From an uncultured Lachnospiraceae bacterium (GTDB taxonomy: Bacteria > Bacillota_A > Clostridia > Lachnospirales > Lachnospiraceae), in assembly GCA_902766415.1 (NCBI GenBank), contig CACXDR010000239.1, forward strand, positions 1 to 6,725: a stretch of DNA of 6,725 nucleotides. Direction: 5' to 3'. Below are positions 1 to 6,423 of the stretch, one piece after another. Each line of letters begins with the position of its first letter. Positions within the stretch are counted from its first letter, which is position 1. Both the position numbers and the translations under genes were made by a program. The notes under the pieces are model-generated. The model did no database searches. It saw nothing but the letters and a program-made list of their open reading frames with translations, and was not told the DNA's origin.

Positions 1-324
1 GAATTCGCGGACGATGCCGCCGTGTGCGTGGTCCTCGCGAGCGAAGGGTACCCGCTCGCCTACGAGAAGGGCGTACCGATGTACGGCTTTGAGGCGGTTA
101 AGGGAAAGACGGATTATTTCTGCTTCCACGCGGGAAGCAGGTTCAGGGAGGACGGCCAGATCGTGACGAACGGCGGCCGTGTGCTCGGCATCACGGCGCT
201 CGGGAAGGATCTGAAGGAAGCCCGCGCGAAGGCATACGAGGCGACGGAGTGGATCAGCTTCCGCACGAAGTACATGCGGCATGATATCGGCAAGGCGATC
301 GACGAGGCGCCGGAAAAGGCCTGA
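1..324 (+). CDS. purD: Phosphoribosylamine-glycine ligase (GAR synthetase), C-terminal part
   Basis: The 3' end of purD, cut by the left window edge; 107 codons are visible in frame 1, ending in TGA at 322-324. The enzyme joins 5-phosphoribosylamine and glycine using ATP to give glycinamide ribonucleotide, the second step of cytosolic de novo purine synthesis. The visible part matches the conserved C-terminal domain of the ATP-grasp ligase. It has the run VVLASEGYP followed by YEKG, then FHAG, then VTNGGRVLGITALG, and near the end an RHDIG stretch close to the RKDIG of E. coli PurD. Family members are about 420 residues, so roughly three quarters lies outside the window. The reading frame is intact and the tail is of normal length. 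The next gene, fbp, begins 43 nt downstream on the same strand with no obvious terminator between them, so cotranscription is likely. Confidence 0.95.
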   Translation, partial: EFADDAAVCVVLASEGYPLAYEKGVPMYGFEAVKGKTDYFCFHAGSRFREDGQIVTNGGRVLGITALGKDLKEARAKAYEATEWISFRTKYMRHDIGKAIDEAPEKA

Positions 325-367
325 GGCCAGCCAGAACAGTTTGGCGCGGAGCGCCGGAGGAGAAGAC

Positions 368-2257
368 ATGTTGACAGAACAGCAGAAATACCTGCAGCTG
401 CTTGCAGAGAAGTTCCCCACGAGCCAGGATGTCTGCACGGAGATCATCAACCTTGCCGCGATCCTGAACCTTCCGAAGGGGACGGAGCACTTCATGAGCG
501 ACATCCACGGAGAGTACGAAGCGTTCCTGCACATTATGAACAACTGCTCGGGCGTCATCCGCGAGAAGATCGAGATGATCTTCGGCGACCGCCTGACAGA
601 AGAGGAGCAGAGGGACCTCCGCACGCTCATCTACTACCCGCGTGAGAAGCTCCGCATGATCCACAGCCAGGGGAAGATCTCCCCGAAGTGGTACAGGAAG
701 ACCCTGCGGGAAATGATCGAGATCGCCCGCGTGGTCTCCTCGAAGTACACCCGGTCCAAGGTCAGGAAGGCCATGCCGAAGGAGTTCGGCTACATCATCG
801 ACGAGCTCCTGCACGCCCTTCCGGACGAGGACGACAACCAGCTCGCCTATCATGAGAAGATCCTCGACACGATCGTCGGGATCCAGAACGGCGACGAGTT
901 CATCATCGCGCTGTCCGACCTGATCAAGCGCCTTGCGGTGGACCACCTGCACATCGTCGGGGACCTCTTTGACCGCGGCGCGGACGCGGACAAGATCATC
1001 GACCTCCTGATGCAGTACCATTCGCTGGACATCCAGTGGGGCAACCACGACATCCTCTGGATGGGCGCGGCCTGCGGCAGCGATCCCTGCATCATGAACG
1101 TGATCAGGAACAACGTCCGCTACCACAACATCCGTATTCTTGAGAGCGGCTACGGGATCTCCCTCCGGAAGCTCCAGATGTTCGCGGAAAAGTACTATGA
1201 GGGCACGCCCCACGAGGCGATGGTGAAGGCCATCAACGTCCTGGTCTTCAAGACGGAGGGCATCGTGATCCTGCGCCATCCGGAGTTCGAGATGAACGAG
1301 CGGCTCCTGTTCGAGAAGATCGACCGTGAGTCGGGGACCATCACGCTCGGGGACAATACCTACCAGATGAACACCATGGAGTTCCCGACCGTTGACTTTA
1401 ACGATCCCTACAAGCTCACGGATGAGGAGCAGGAGGTCATGGACGACCTCCGCAGGTCCTTCGTGCACAGCTCAAGACTCAAGACGCACATCGAGTTCCT
1501 TTACTCCGTCGGCAGCATCTACTTAAAGAGAAACGACAACCTCCTGTTCCACGGCTGCGTGCCGCTGACGGAGGACGGGCAGATGGAGGAGATGAACTTC
1601 TTCGGCCAGTTCCACCGCGGAAGGTCCTACTTCGAATGCTGCGAGCGTGTGGCACGCCAGGCGTTCATGGGGCGGCTTGAGCGCCACCTTGACTTCATGT
1701 GGTATCTCTGGGGCGGCTTCAAGTCCCCGATGTGCGGCCGCATCCTGAAGACCTTCGAGCGCTCCTACATCGACGACAAGAGCGCCTGGAAGGAGCCGCA
1801 GGACCCGTATTACGACTACCTCGACTCCGAGGCGACGAGCCGTATGATCCTGAGGGATTTCGGCCTGAAGAGCGACCTTTCCCACATCATCAACGGGCAT
1901 ACGCCGGTCCACGCCTCCGCGGGAGAGAACCCGGTGAAGGCAGGCGGAAAGCTGATCGTGATCGACGGCGGCTTCAGCCGGGCCTACCACAAGACGACGG
2001 GGATCGCGGGCTACACGCTGATCTACAACTCGCACGGGATGCGGATCAAGTCCCACATGCCGTTCGAGAGCGTGGAGCACGTCCTGACGGAGAACAAGGA
2101 CATCGAGTCCCGCGCGGACCAGTTTGAGCTGGAGCCGTACCGCGTCATGGTCGGCGATACCGACAAGGGCAAGAAGATCGCGCAGCAGATCGATGACCTG
2201 AACGAGCTGCTCAATGCCTACAGGGACGGCGTGATCGCGGAGAGAGTAAAGAAATAA
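368..2257 (+). CDS. fbp: Fructose-1,6-bisphosphatase, class III
   Basis: Cytosolic gluconeogenic enzyme that hydrolyses fructose 1,6-bisphosphate to fructose 6-phosphate and phosphate. The 629-residue product has the metallophosphatase signature of the Firmicutes class III family (B. subtilis Fbp is about 670 residues). Metal-ligand and catalytic motifs are DIH at 45-47, GDLFDRG at 198-204, WGNHD at 224-228, NGHTPV at 509-514 and IDGG at 532-535. This is unrelated to the class I or II fold. The start is ATG 368, with GGAGGAG at 356-362 five nt upstream and the family-typical opening MLTEQQKYLQLL. The frame is open back to 281, but that extension would overlap purD and has no family-like sequence. 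It follows purD by 43 nt. Known class III enzymes are controlled by phosphoenolpyruvate and AMP, so coupling to purine supply is conceivable but inferred. The gene looks intact. Confidence 0.96.
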   Translation: MLTEQQKYLQLLAEKFPTSQDVCTEIINLAAILNLPKGTEHFMSDIHGEYEAFLHIMNNCSGVIREKIEMIFGDRLTEEEQRDLRTLIYYPREKLRMIHSQGKISPKWYRKTLREMIEIARVVSSKYTRSKVRKAMPKEFGYIIDELLHALPDEDDNQLAYHEKILDTIVGIQNGDEFIIALSDLIKRLAVDHLHIVGDLFDRGADADKIIDLLMQYHSLDIQWGNHDILWMGAACGSDPCIMNVIRNNVRYHNIRILESGYGISLRKLQMFAEKYYEGTPHEAMVKAINVLVFKTEGIVILRHPEFEMNERLLFEKIDRESGTITLGDNTYQMNTMEFPTVDFNDPYKLTDEEQEVMDDLRRSFVHSSRLKTHIEFLYSVGSIYLKRNDNLLFHGCVPLTEDGQMEEMNFFGQFHRGRSYFECCERVARQAFMGRLERHLDFMWYLWGGFKSPMCGRILKTFERSYIDDKSAWKEPQDPYYDYLDSEATSRMILRDFGLKSDLSHIINGHTPVHASAGENPVKAGGKLIVIDGGFSRAYHKTTGIAGYTLIYNSHGMRIKSHMPFESVEHVLTENKDIESRADQFELEPYRVMVGDTDKGKKIAQQIDDLNELLNAYRDGVIAERVKK

Positions 2258-2272
2258 AAGATCTGAAAAGGG

Positions 2273-2322
2273 CTGCCGGATCCGGTGTCCTGCCTGGGAG
2301 CAGTACACCGGTATTCCGGCAG
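2273..2322. other. Long imperfect hairpin downstream of fbp
   Basis: A 50-nt stem-loop starts 16 nt after the fbp stop. Outer arms are CTGCCGGA (2273-2280) and TCCGGCAG (2315-2322). Middle arms are CCGGTGT (2282-2288) and ACACCGG (2305-2311). Inner arms are CTGC (2290-2293) and GCAG (2300-2303), around the loop CTGGGA. That gives 19 Watson-Crick pairs, interrupted by a T/TAT internal loop and a C/T mismatch. No T-run follows on + and no run of A precedes it to serve the - strand, so it is not a classical intrinsic terminator. It may stabilise the fbp 3' end, mark a Rho-dependent or processed end, or be a dispersed repeat. The remainder of the gap up to the acetyltransferase stop (2323-2421) shows only a weak AT-rich TAAGA/TCTTA pairing near 2331-2345 and a small palindrome GCGGGTCCCGC at 2411-2421. 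Confidence 0.7.
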
Positions 2323-2421
2323 ACCTCGTTATAAGAGCCTTTCTTAAAGTTCCCGCATATAGTTTTTTCCTGAAACCTCCGCGGGTCAAAACCTGCCCTG
2401 CCTGTGCCGGGCGGGTCCCGC

Positions 2422-2760
2422 TTAAGCCTGGTCCTTCAGCTCCTCCGCCTGCTCGGGGTCGACGAGCAGGAAGAGGTATTCCGTGTGCTTCATGAACCAC
2501 GCCTGCGCGTAGCTGCAGGTAACGGTGCAGCGGCGGTTCGTCTTCCGGATGGTCTCGACGCCCTCGCGCACGAGCTTCGCCGCGAGTCCCTGGCCGCCGT
2601 ACTCCGGCAGGACCACCGTGTGGTCGATCTCGACCAGCTTCGTCCCGCTTCCCACGTAGGGGAAGGAGATGAACGCGATCTCCCTGCCGTCATCGTCCTC
2701 GAGCCACACCCTGTTTTCGCCGTACTTGAAGTCCGGCCCGTCGTTCAGTGTAAATGCCAT
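2422..2760 (-). CDS. Small GNAT-fold N-acetyltransferase (NATD1/YjdJ-like)
   Basis: A 112-residue single-domain protein of the short GCN5-related N-acetyltransferase group (Pfam Acetyltransf_CG, to which human NATD1 and bacterial YjdJ belong). Members are usually 90-110 residues and their substrates are mostly unknown, so none is proposed. The acetyl-CoA site is the run VVLPEYGGQGLAAKLV at 49-64. In it the usual first Arg of the R/Q-x-x-G-x-G/A loop is Gly55. The second family signature, C82-S-Y with W88, F89, H92 and Y95, matches the C-x-Y...HPEY stretch of the family. Start ATG at 2760-2758 is preceded by GAGGG at 2772-2768 with a 7-nt spacer. The gene converges on fbp (164-nt gap). It lies 195 nt after the asparaginase stop on the same strand, so it could be a distal operon member or separate. 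No clear promoter is visible in the GC-rich gap. Confidence 0.88.
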   Translation of the reverse strand: MAFTLNDGPDFKYGENRVWLEDDDGREIAFISFPYVGSGTKLVEIDHTVVLPEYGGQGLAAKLVREGVETIRKTNRRCTVTCSYAQAWFMKHTEYLFLLVDPEQAEELKDQA

Positions 2761-2776
2761 ATGCTTTCCCTCTTCT

Positions 2777-2803
2777 GCAGGCGCGGCGCCTGCTTTTTCT
2801 TTT
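2777..2803 (+). terminator. Intrinsic terminator, + strand, antisense to the GNAT gene leader
   Basis: Perfect 7-bp GC stem GCAGGCG (2777-2783) and CGCCTGC (2787-2793) with a CGG loop, followed at once by TTTTTCTTTT (2794-2803) on the + strand. In that direction it has the textbook form of a Rho-independent terminator. On the - strand the same hairpin is preceded by the A-rich stretch and not followed by U, so it should not stop - strand transcription. No + strand gene ends nearby. The closest is fbp, ending about 520 nt upstream, so its likely role is to stop fbp read-through after it has crossed the acetyltransferase gene in antisense. On the - strand mRNA the hairpin would sit 4 nt upstream of the GAGGG ribosome binding site. 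Confidence 0.72.
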
Positions 2804-2872
2804 GCACAGCCGCCTCATTTGCACAGCCGCCTCATTTGCCCGGCCGCTTCGTCTGCCTGGCGCTTCTTTTGC
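2789..2872. repeat. Degenerate 17-bp tandem repeat, five units
   Basis: Five head-to-tail units of 17, 17, 17, 17 and 16 nt occupy 2789-2805, 2806-2822, 2823-2839, 2840-2856 and 2857-2872. The second and third are identical (ACAGCCGCCTCATTTGC on +). The others keep the frame and end in TTGC or CTGC but diverge internally. The first unit carries the T-run of the terminator at 2777-2803. Seventeen is not a multiple of three, and no convincing gene covers the array, so it is non-coding. It lies in the gap between the asparaginase stop and the acetyltransferase start. The most likely origin is local slippage; function is unknown. Confidence 0.75.
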
Positions 2873-2888
2873 CCGACCGTCTGCGGCC

Positions 2889-2916
2889 CGGCGCCCTGGG
2901 GATCACGGCGCCCTGG
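2889..2916. repeat. Pair of 11-bp direct repeats, 17 bp apart
   Basis: CGGCGCCCTGG occurs at 2889-2899 and again at 2906-2916, exactly 17 nt apart start to start. This is the same period as the neighbouring array at 2789-2872, suggesting an older, decayed extension of it. The rest of the 2761-2955 gap holds a 5-bp GC hairpin (GCCCG 2918-2922, CGGGC 2929-2933) just past the asparaginase stop, without a U-run in either direction, and nothing else I can name. Confidence 0.5.
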
Positions 2917-2955
2917 TGCCCGCACTCACGGGCGCGCGCGGAAGCCGCGGTCCTC

Positions 2956-3966
2956 TCACGGCGTGTACAGCGTATCGCGGTTGATGGTCGTGTGGAAGAG
3001 CGCCTTCACCTTCTCCGGGTCGCGGGTCTCCGCGAGGATCCACATGAGCTTCGTGAGGGTCGCCTCCGTGGTCATGTCGTAGGCCTCGATGAGTCCCAGG
3101 AACTGCTTCGCCTGCCTGCCGACCTCGTAGATCGACATGTGGCTTCCCTCCAGCGGGACCTGCGTCGTCATGACGATGATCTTTCCCGCCTCGGTCCACC
3201 GCGCGAGGATCTTTGAAAAGTCGCCGTTCTCGTAGGCAGGGAGGCCGCCGACGCCGAAGGACTCGATGATGATGGCGTCGAAATGGCCTGCCATGAAATC
3301 CACGACGGTCGTATCGACCGAGGGGATCAGCTTAAGAAGCCCCACGTGGGTGTTCAGTTTGTGCGAGAACATGACCGGGGCATCGAGATCCTTCTTGTCG
3401 TTCAGGTAAAAGATCACGCGGTCCTCCTGGATGGTCGCGATGAACGGGAAGTTCATGCTGAGGAAGGCGTTGTAGCTGTGTGTCCGTTCCTTCCGCGCGC
3501 GGGTCCCGGCGATGACCTTTCCGTCGAAGACGACGGAAACGTTGTACGCCTGGTCATGCGCCGCGAACCGGATGGAGTCCGCGAGGTTCGTGCGCGCGTC
3601 CGTCACGTCCATGTCGATGGGCTTCTGGGCGCCGGTGAGGACGATGGGCTTCGAGGAGTTCCGGATGAGATAGGAGAGCGCCGCGGCGGTGAACGCCATG
3701 GTGTCCGTCCCGTGGCACACGACGAAGCCGTCGTAGTCGTCATAATGCTTTTCTATGCAGGCCGCGATCTCGAGCCAGTGCTTCGGCTGCATGTTCGTCG
3801 AGTCGAGATTCAGAAGCTGCAGCGAGTCGACGTCCGCGAACGATCTTACCTGCGGCACGTACGTCAGAAGCTCCGAGGCCTCGATCTGCGGGCAGAGCCC
3901 GCCGTCCAGGCTTTTCTTGGAGGCGATGGTGCCGCCGGTCCCGATCGTAAGTATTCTTTTCTTCAT
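2956..3966 (-). CDS. ansA: L-asparaginase, cytosolic (type I-like)
   Basis: Hydrolyses L-asparagine to L-aspartate and ammonia. The 336-residue protein fits the bacterial asparaginase family in length (E. coli AnsA is 338). The first catalytic loop is TGGTIAS at 10-16, with nucleophile Thr13. The second is HGTDTM at 85-90, with Thr87 and Asp88. TGAQKP at 111-116 follows. Lys159 in RARKERTH, nine residues before Phe168, aligns with the catalytic Lys162 of E. coli AnsB. There is no signal peptide, so it should be cytosolic, as expected for type I. Start ATG 3966-3964 has AAAGGA at 3979-3974, 7 nt away. It sits 32 nt after nudC on the same strand with no terminator between, so it is probably the third gene of the pncB operon. 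Aspartate is the precursor for de novo NAD synthesis, which would fit the neighbours; that link is inference. Glutaminase activity cannot be excluded by sequence. Confidence 0.93.
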   Translation of the reverse strand: MKKRILTIGTGGTIASKKSLDGGLCPQIEASELLTYVPQVRSFADVDSLQLLNLDSTNMQPKHWLEIAACIEKHYDDYDGFVVCHGTDTMAFTAAALSYLIRNSSKPIVLTGAQKPIDMDVTDARTNLADSIRFAAHDQAYNVSVVFDGKVIAGTRARKERTHSYNAFLSMNFPFIATIQEDRVIFYLNDKKDLDAPVMFSHKLNTHVGLLKLIPSVDTTVVDFMAGHFDAIIIESFGVGGLPAYENGDFSKILARWTEAGKIIVMTTQVPLEGSHMSIYEVGRQAKQFLGLIEAYDMTTEATLTKLMWILAETRDPEKVKALFHTTINRDTLYTP

Positions 3967-3998
3967 GTGGATTTCCTTTCGGGAGGAGGCAGTTTAAG

Positions 3999-4868
3999 TC
4001 AGCGTTTCAGGGTACCGTTCCGGAAGGCCTGGATCATCTCGTTCCCGACGCTGATCATGCTCGGGTTCTCCGGGACCTCTTCGCGTGTGTACCAGGCGGC
4101 CTCGCAGAGCTCCGCCGTGTCGATCCGGATCTCGGGAGAGCCGTCAAGCAGGGCGGTGAAGCCGAGCATGAGGGAATCCGAGAAGGACCAGGGCTGCATC
4201 TTGTAGGGCCGGATATCCTTTACATGGAGGCCGGTCTCCTCGAAGACCTCGCGCCGCACCGTGTCCTCGGGGGTCTCGCCGACCTCCACGAAGCCGGCCA
4301 CGAGGGCCTTGCGGCGGTAGTCGCTCGCGTTCCGCGCGTAGCGGGTGAGCAGGATCCGGTCGCCGTCAAGCACCGCGACGATGATCGCGGGGGAGATCTT
4401 CGGGTATTCGGTCAGGCCGCAGTGCGGGCACACCATGGCGCGCTCCGTGCGGGAGTGGACGTTCTCCGTCCCGCAGCGCCCGCAGTAGCGGCGCGTGGAG
4501 TAGAAGCGCCAGAACTGGGACGCGGTCACCGCGACGTACGCCTCCTCCTGGGAGGCGAAGCTGCGGAACCCGCCGACCGGGACAAAGCGGAAGCCGTTTT
4601 CAAGCACCTGGTCCGGGACTATGGACTGCGGGACCAGGAAGTAGTGGTCGTCGTCGACGCGGAACAGGTAGCGCGCCTTCCCGGCGAGGACGTCGAAGGA
4701 AAGCCCCGCTTCCGTGAAGTCGGAAAAGCGCGGAAGCCTTTCAGCCTCCGCGCCCGTCTTCACCAGTACCCCGCGAGAGCTGCAGACCATCATCCCGGAC
4801 GAAGGGTCCGGGGCGATGTCCTGACGGTATTCAACGTGATATTTCTTCGGTGAGATCTCCTGGATCAT
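3999..4868 (-). CDS. nudC: NAD(H) pyrophosphatase, Nudix family with zinc ribbon
   Basis: Cleaves NADH or NAD into NMN(H) and AMP; homologues also remove NAD caps from RNA 5' ends. With ATG 4868 the protein has 289 residues (E. coli NudC is 257). A poorly conserved N-terminal domain (about 1-120) is followed by a zinc ribbon with Cys129, Cys132, Cys147 and Cys150. Next comes the Nudix hydrolase domain with an intact box from Gly192 to Leu214 (G-x5-E-x7-REVFEETGL). The NudC-specific signature after the box, usually SQPWPFP, appears as MQPWSFS (224-230). ATG 4868 lies 4 nt past the pncB stop, which suggests translational coupling; upstream only a weak AGAAAG is visible. A TTG at 4910 inside pncB, with GAGGAA before it, would add 14 low-complexity residues. 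ansA follows 32 nt downstream. The Nudix and zinc motifs make the assignment firm; the preferred in vivo substrate is not decidable here. Confidence 0.94.
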   Translation of the reverse strand: MIQEISPKKYHVEYRQDIAPDPSSGMMVCSSRGVLVKTGAEAERLPRFSDFTEAGLSFDVLAGKARYLFRVDDDHYFLVPQSIVPDQVLENGFRFVPVGGFRSFASQEEAYVAVTASQFWRFYSTRRYCGRCGTENVHSRTERAMVCPHCGLTEYPKISPAIIVAVLDGDRILLTRYARNASDYRRKALVAGFVEVGETPEDTVRREVFEETGLHVKDIRPYKMQPWSFSDSLMLGFTALLDGSPEIRIDTAELCEAAWYTREEVPENPSMISVGNEMIQAFRNGTLKR

Positions 4869-4872
4869 TTTT

Positions 4873-6336
4873 TCAGTTCTTTCTGTGGACGCCGAACTGG
4901 TACTGCTCAAGAAGGTCGTTCCTCAGGTTCCAGAGCTTCTTGGACAGGTCGACGTAGGTCTGGTGCGGATACTTGAAACGCTTGGACTCCTCCCAGAGGG
5001 AGTCGATCTCTTTCCTGCAGAACTCGCGGAGCTCCATGACCTTCGGAGAGTGGTAGACCTGCTTTCCTTCCTTGATGACCGGGATCATGATCTCCTTCAT
5101 CGTGTAGGAGCCGCCCTCCAGCAGGGTCTTCTTCCAGGTCTCGAGCGGGTCGAAGAGCATGAGCGGCTCGTCCGTGTCGAACTTCTCCTCGACGAGGCAG
5201 ATGAGGTCCGCGACGATCTTCTGGTCCTTGTCATAGATGCGGTAGATGGTCTTGTTGCCGGGGTTCGTGATCTTTTCCGCGTTCTCCGAGATCTTGATCT
5301 TCGGGATGAACTCACCGGTCTCCTTGTCCTGGATGGCGGCGAGCTTGTAGACGCCTCCGAACGCCGGGCAGTCCTTGCTGGTGATCAGGTTCGTGCCGAC
5401 GCCCCAGGAGTTGATGGTCGCGCCCTGCTCCTTGAGGGAGAGGATCAGGTACTCGTCGAGGTCGTTCGACGCGGAAATGACCGCGTCCGTGAAGCCCTCC
5501 GCGTCGAGCGCCGCCTTGACCTTCTTGGAAAGGTAGGCAAGGTCGCCGCTGTCCATGCGGATGCCGTACTTCTTCGGGTGGATGCCCGCCTCGCGCAGCT
5601 CCTTGAAGACCGTGATCGCGTTCTTAAGGCCGCTCTTCAGCGTATCGTAGGTATCGATGAGGAGGATGCAGGCGTCCGGGTAAAGCTTCGCGTACGCGCG
5701 GAACGCGGTGAGCTCGTCCGGGAAGCTCATGATCCAGGAGTGCGCGTGCGTCCCGCTGACCGGGACGTCGAACATCTGCCCGCAGAGCACGTTGCTCGTG
5801 CCGACGCAGCCCGCGATCATGGCCGCGCGGGCGCCGTAGATGCCTGCGTCCGGACCCTGCGCGCGGCGGCAGCCGAACTCCATGACGCCGTCGCCCTTCG
5901 CGGCGCGGACGATCCTGGACGCCTTGGTCGCGATCAGGCTCTGGTGGTTGACGATGTTAAGCACCGCGGTCTCGATCAGCTGCGCCTGCATGATCGGGGC
6001 GATGACCTTGATGAGGGGCTCGCGCGGGAAGACGACGCTTCCTTCGGGGATCGCGTAGACGTCGCCCGTGAACTTGAAATCCCTGAGGTAGTCGAGGAAG
6101 TCCTGGCCGAAGATGTTGAGTCCGGCGAGGTAATCGATGTCTTCCTTAGAGAAGTGGAGGTTCATGATGTAGTCGATCACCTGGTCAAGGCCAGCGGCGA
6201 TCGCGTAGCCGTTCCCCTCGGGGTTCGTGCGGTAGAACATGTCGAAGATGACGGTGTCGTTCACTTCAGCGTTCCTGAAGTAGCCCTGCATCATTGTGAG
6301 CTCATACAGGTCTGTAAGCAAAGTAAGGTTTCTCAT
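4873..6336 (-). CDS. pncB: Nicotinate phosphoribosyltransferase
   Basis: First step of the Preiss-Handler NAD salvage route: nicotinate plus PRPP, helped by ATP hydrolysis, gives nicotinate mononucleotide in the cytosol. The 487-residue product matches the long Firmicutes form (B. subtilis about 490). It opens with the family-typical LLTDLYELTMMQGYF (6-20). FGCRRAQGPDA lies at 154-164. GTHAHSW at 195-201 contains His199, which aligns with the phosphorylated His219 of the Salmonella enzyme. DTYDTL (228-233) and RMDSGDLAYL (260-269) line the phosphoribosyl pocket. Start ATG 6336-6334 is chosen because AAGGA (6348-6344) lies 7 nt upstream. The frame stays open back to 6435, but that extension crosses the predicted promoter and lacks family sequence. 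It is the first gene of the operon with nudC (4-nt gap) and ansA. No nicotinamidase gene is visible in the window. Confidence 0.96.
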   Translation of the reverse strand: MRNLTLLTDLYELTMMQGYFRNAEVNDTVIFDMFYRTNPEGNGYAIAAGLDQVIDYIMNLHFSKEDIDYLAGLNIFGQDFLDYLRDFKFTGDVYAIPEGSVVFPREPLIKVIAPIMQAQLIETAVLNIVNHQSLIATKASRIVRAAKGDGVMEFGCRRAQGPDAGIYGARAAMIAGCVGTSNVLCGQMFDVPVSGTHAHSWIMSFPDELTAFRAYAKLYPDACILLIDTYDTLKSGLKNAITVFKELREAGIHPKKYGIRMDSGDLAYLSKKVKAALDAEGFTDAVISASNDLDEYLILSLKEQGATINSWGVGTNLITSKDCPAFGGVYKLAAIQDKETGEFIPKIKISENAEKITNPGNKTIYRIYDKDQKIVADLICLVEEKFDTDEPLMLFDPLETWKKTLLEGGSYTMKEIMIPVIKEGKQVYHSPKVMELREFCRKEIDSLWEESKRFKYPHQTYVDLSKKLWNLRNDLLEQYQFGVHRKN

Positions 6337-6423
6337 GGTTTTTTCCTTTTCGTTTTTTTTTTGTCCGCGCATGCGTCCCGGAAGCGGTGCGCCCCTGCCG
6401 CGGATATCATCGGTATAACTTAA
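6337..6423 (-). other. pncB 5' leader with GC hairpin and A10 tract
   Basis: If transcription starts a few bases below the -10 at 6424-6429, the pncB mRNA has a leader of roughly 80 nt. It could form a stem between arms at 6399-6404 (CGCGGA on +) and 6364-6369 (TCCGCG on +), enclosing 29 GC-rich nt. This is directly followed in the mRNA by an uninterrupted run of ten A (6362-6353) and then the AAGGA ribosome binding site. The arrangement is not a terminator on either strand. It does not match any riboswitch I recognise. Confidence 0.45.

Noticed and set aside
1..6. GAATTC at the first bases, possibly a cloning junction
   Set aside because: The codons read in frame as purD residues that fit the family, so it is natural sequence; a restriction-bounded clone end cannot be excluded but changes nothing.
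281..367. Upstream start for fbp at 281
   Set aside because: It overlaps the purD end and gives an Arg/Lys-rich unrelated leader. ATG 368 has a strong ribosome binding site and the family N-terminus.
254..1468. Long open frame on the - strand opposite fbp (and a similar one at 1523-2500)
   Set aside because: Composition is dominated by Val, Leu, Asp, Arg and His, as expected for the antisense of GC-rich codons. There is no recognisable domain, and it lies opposite a clear fbp gene.
2789..2872. 17-bp array as a CRISPR
   Set aside because: Units are contiguous with no spacers, too short, and no cas genes are present.
2918..2933. GC hairpin after ansA as an intrinsic terminator
   Set aside because: Only five base pairs and no U-run on either strand; a Rho-dependent role cannot be judged from sequence.
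2404..3216. 270-codon + strand open frame spanning the acetyltransferase gene, the repeat array and the ansA 3' end
   Set aside because: It overlaps two genes with good motifs on the other strand and crosses the terminator and repeat. The translation has no recognisable domain.
4869..4910. TTG start at 4910 for nudC, giving 14 extra residues
   Set aside because: The added residues are Ser/Thr-rich and not family-like, and they overlap pncB. ATG 4868 just after the pncB stop is simpler, though GAGGAA before the TTG keeps it possible.
4885..6423. 512-codon open frame on the + strand opposite pncB (also 3283-4206 and 4224-4853 opposite ansA and nudC)
   Set aside because: Mirror image of well-conserved genes, with low-complexity Arg/Val/Leu/Asp-rich translation and no family motifs.
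6337..6423. NAD-sensing riboswitch in the pncB leader
   Set aside because: A GC stem is possible, but I cannot identify the conserved core of any known NAD riboswitch class, and no expression platform is evident.
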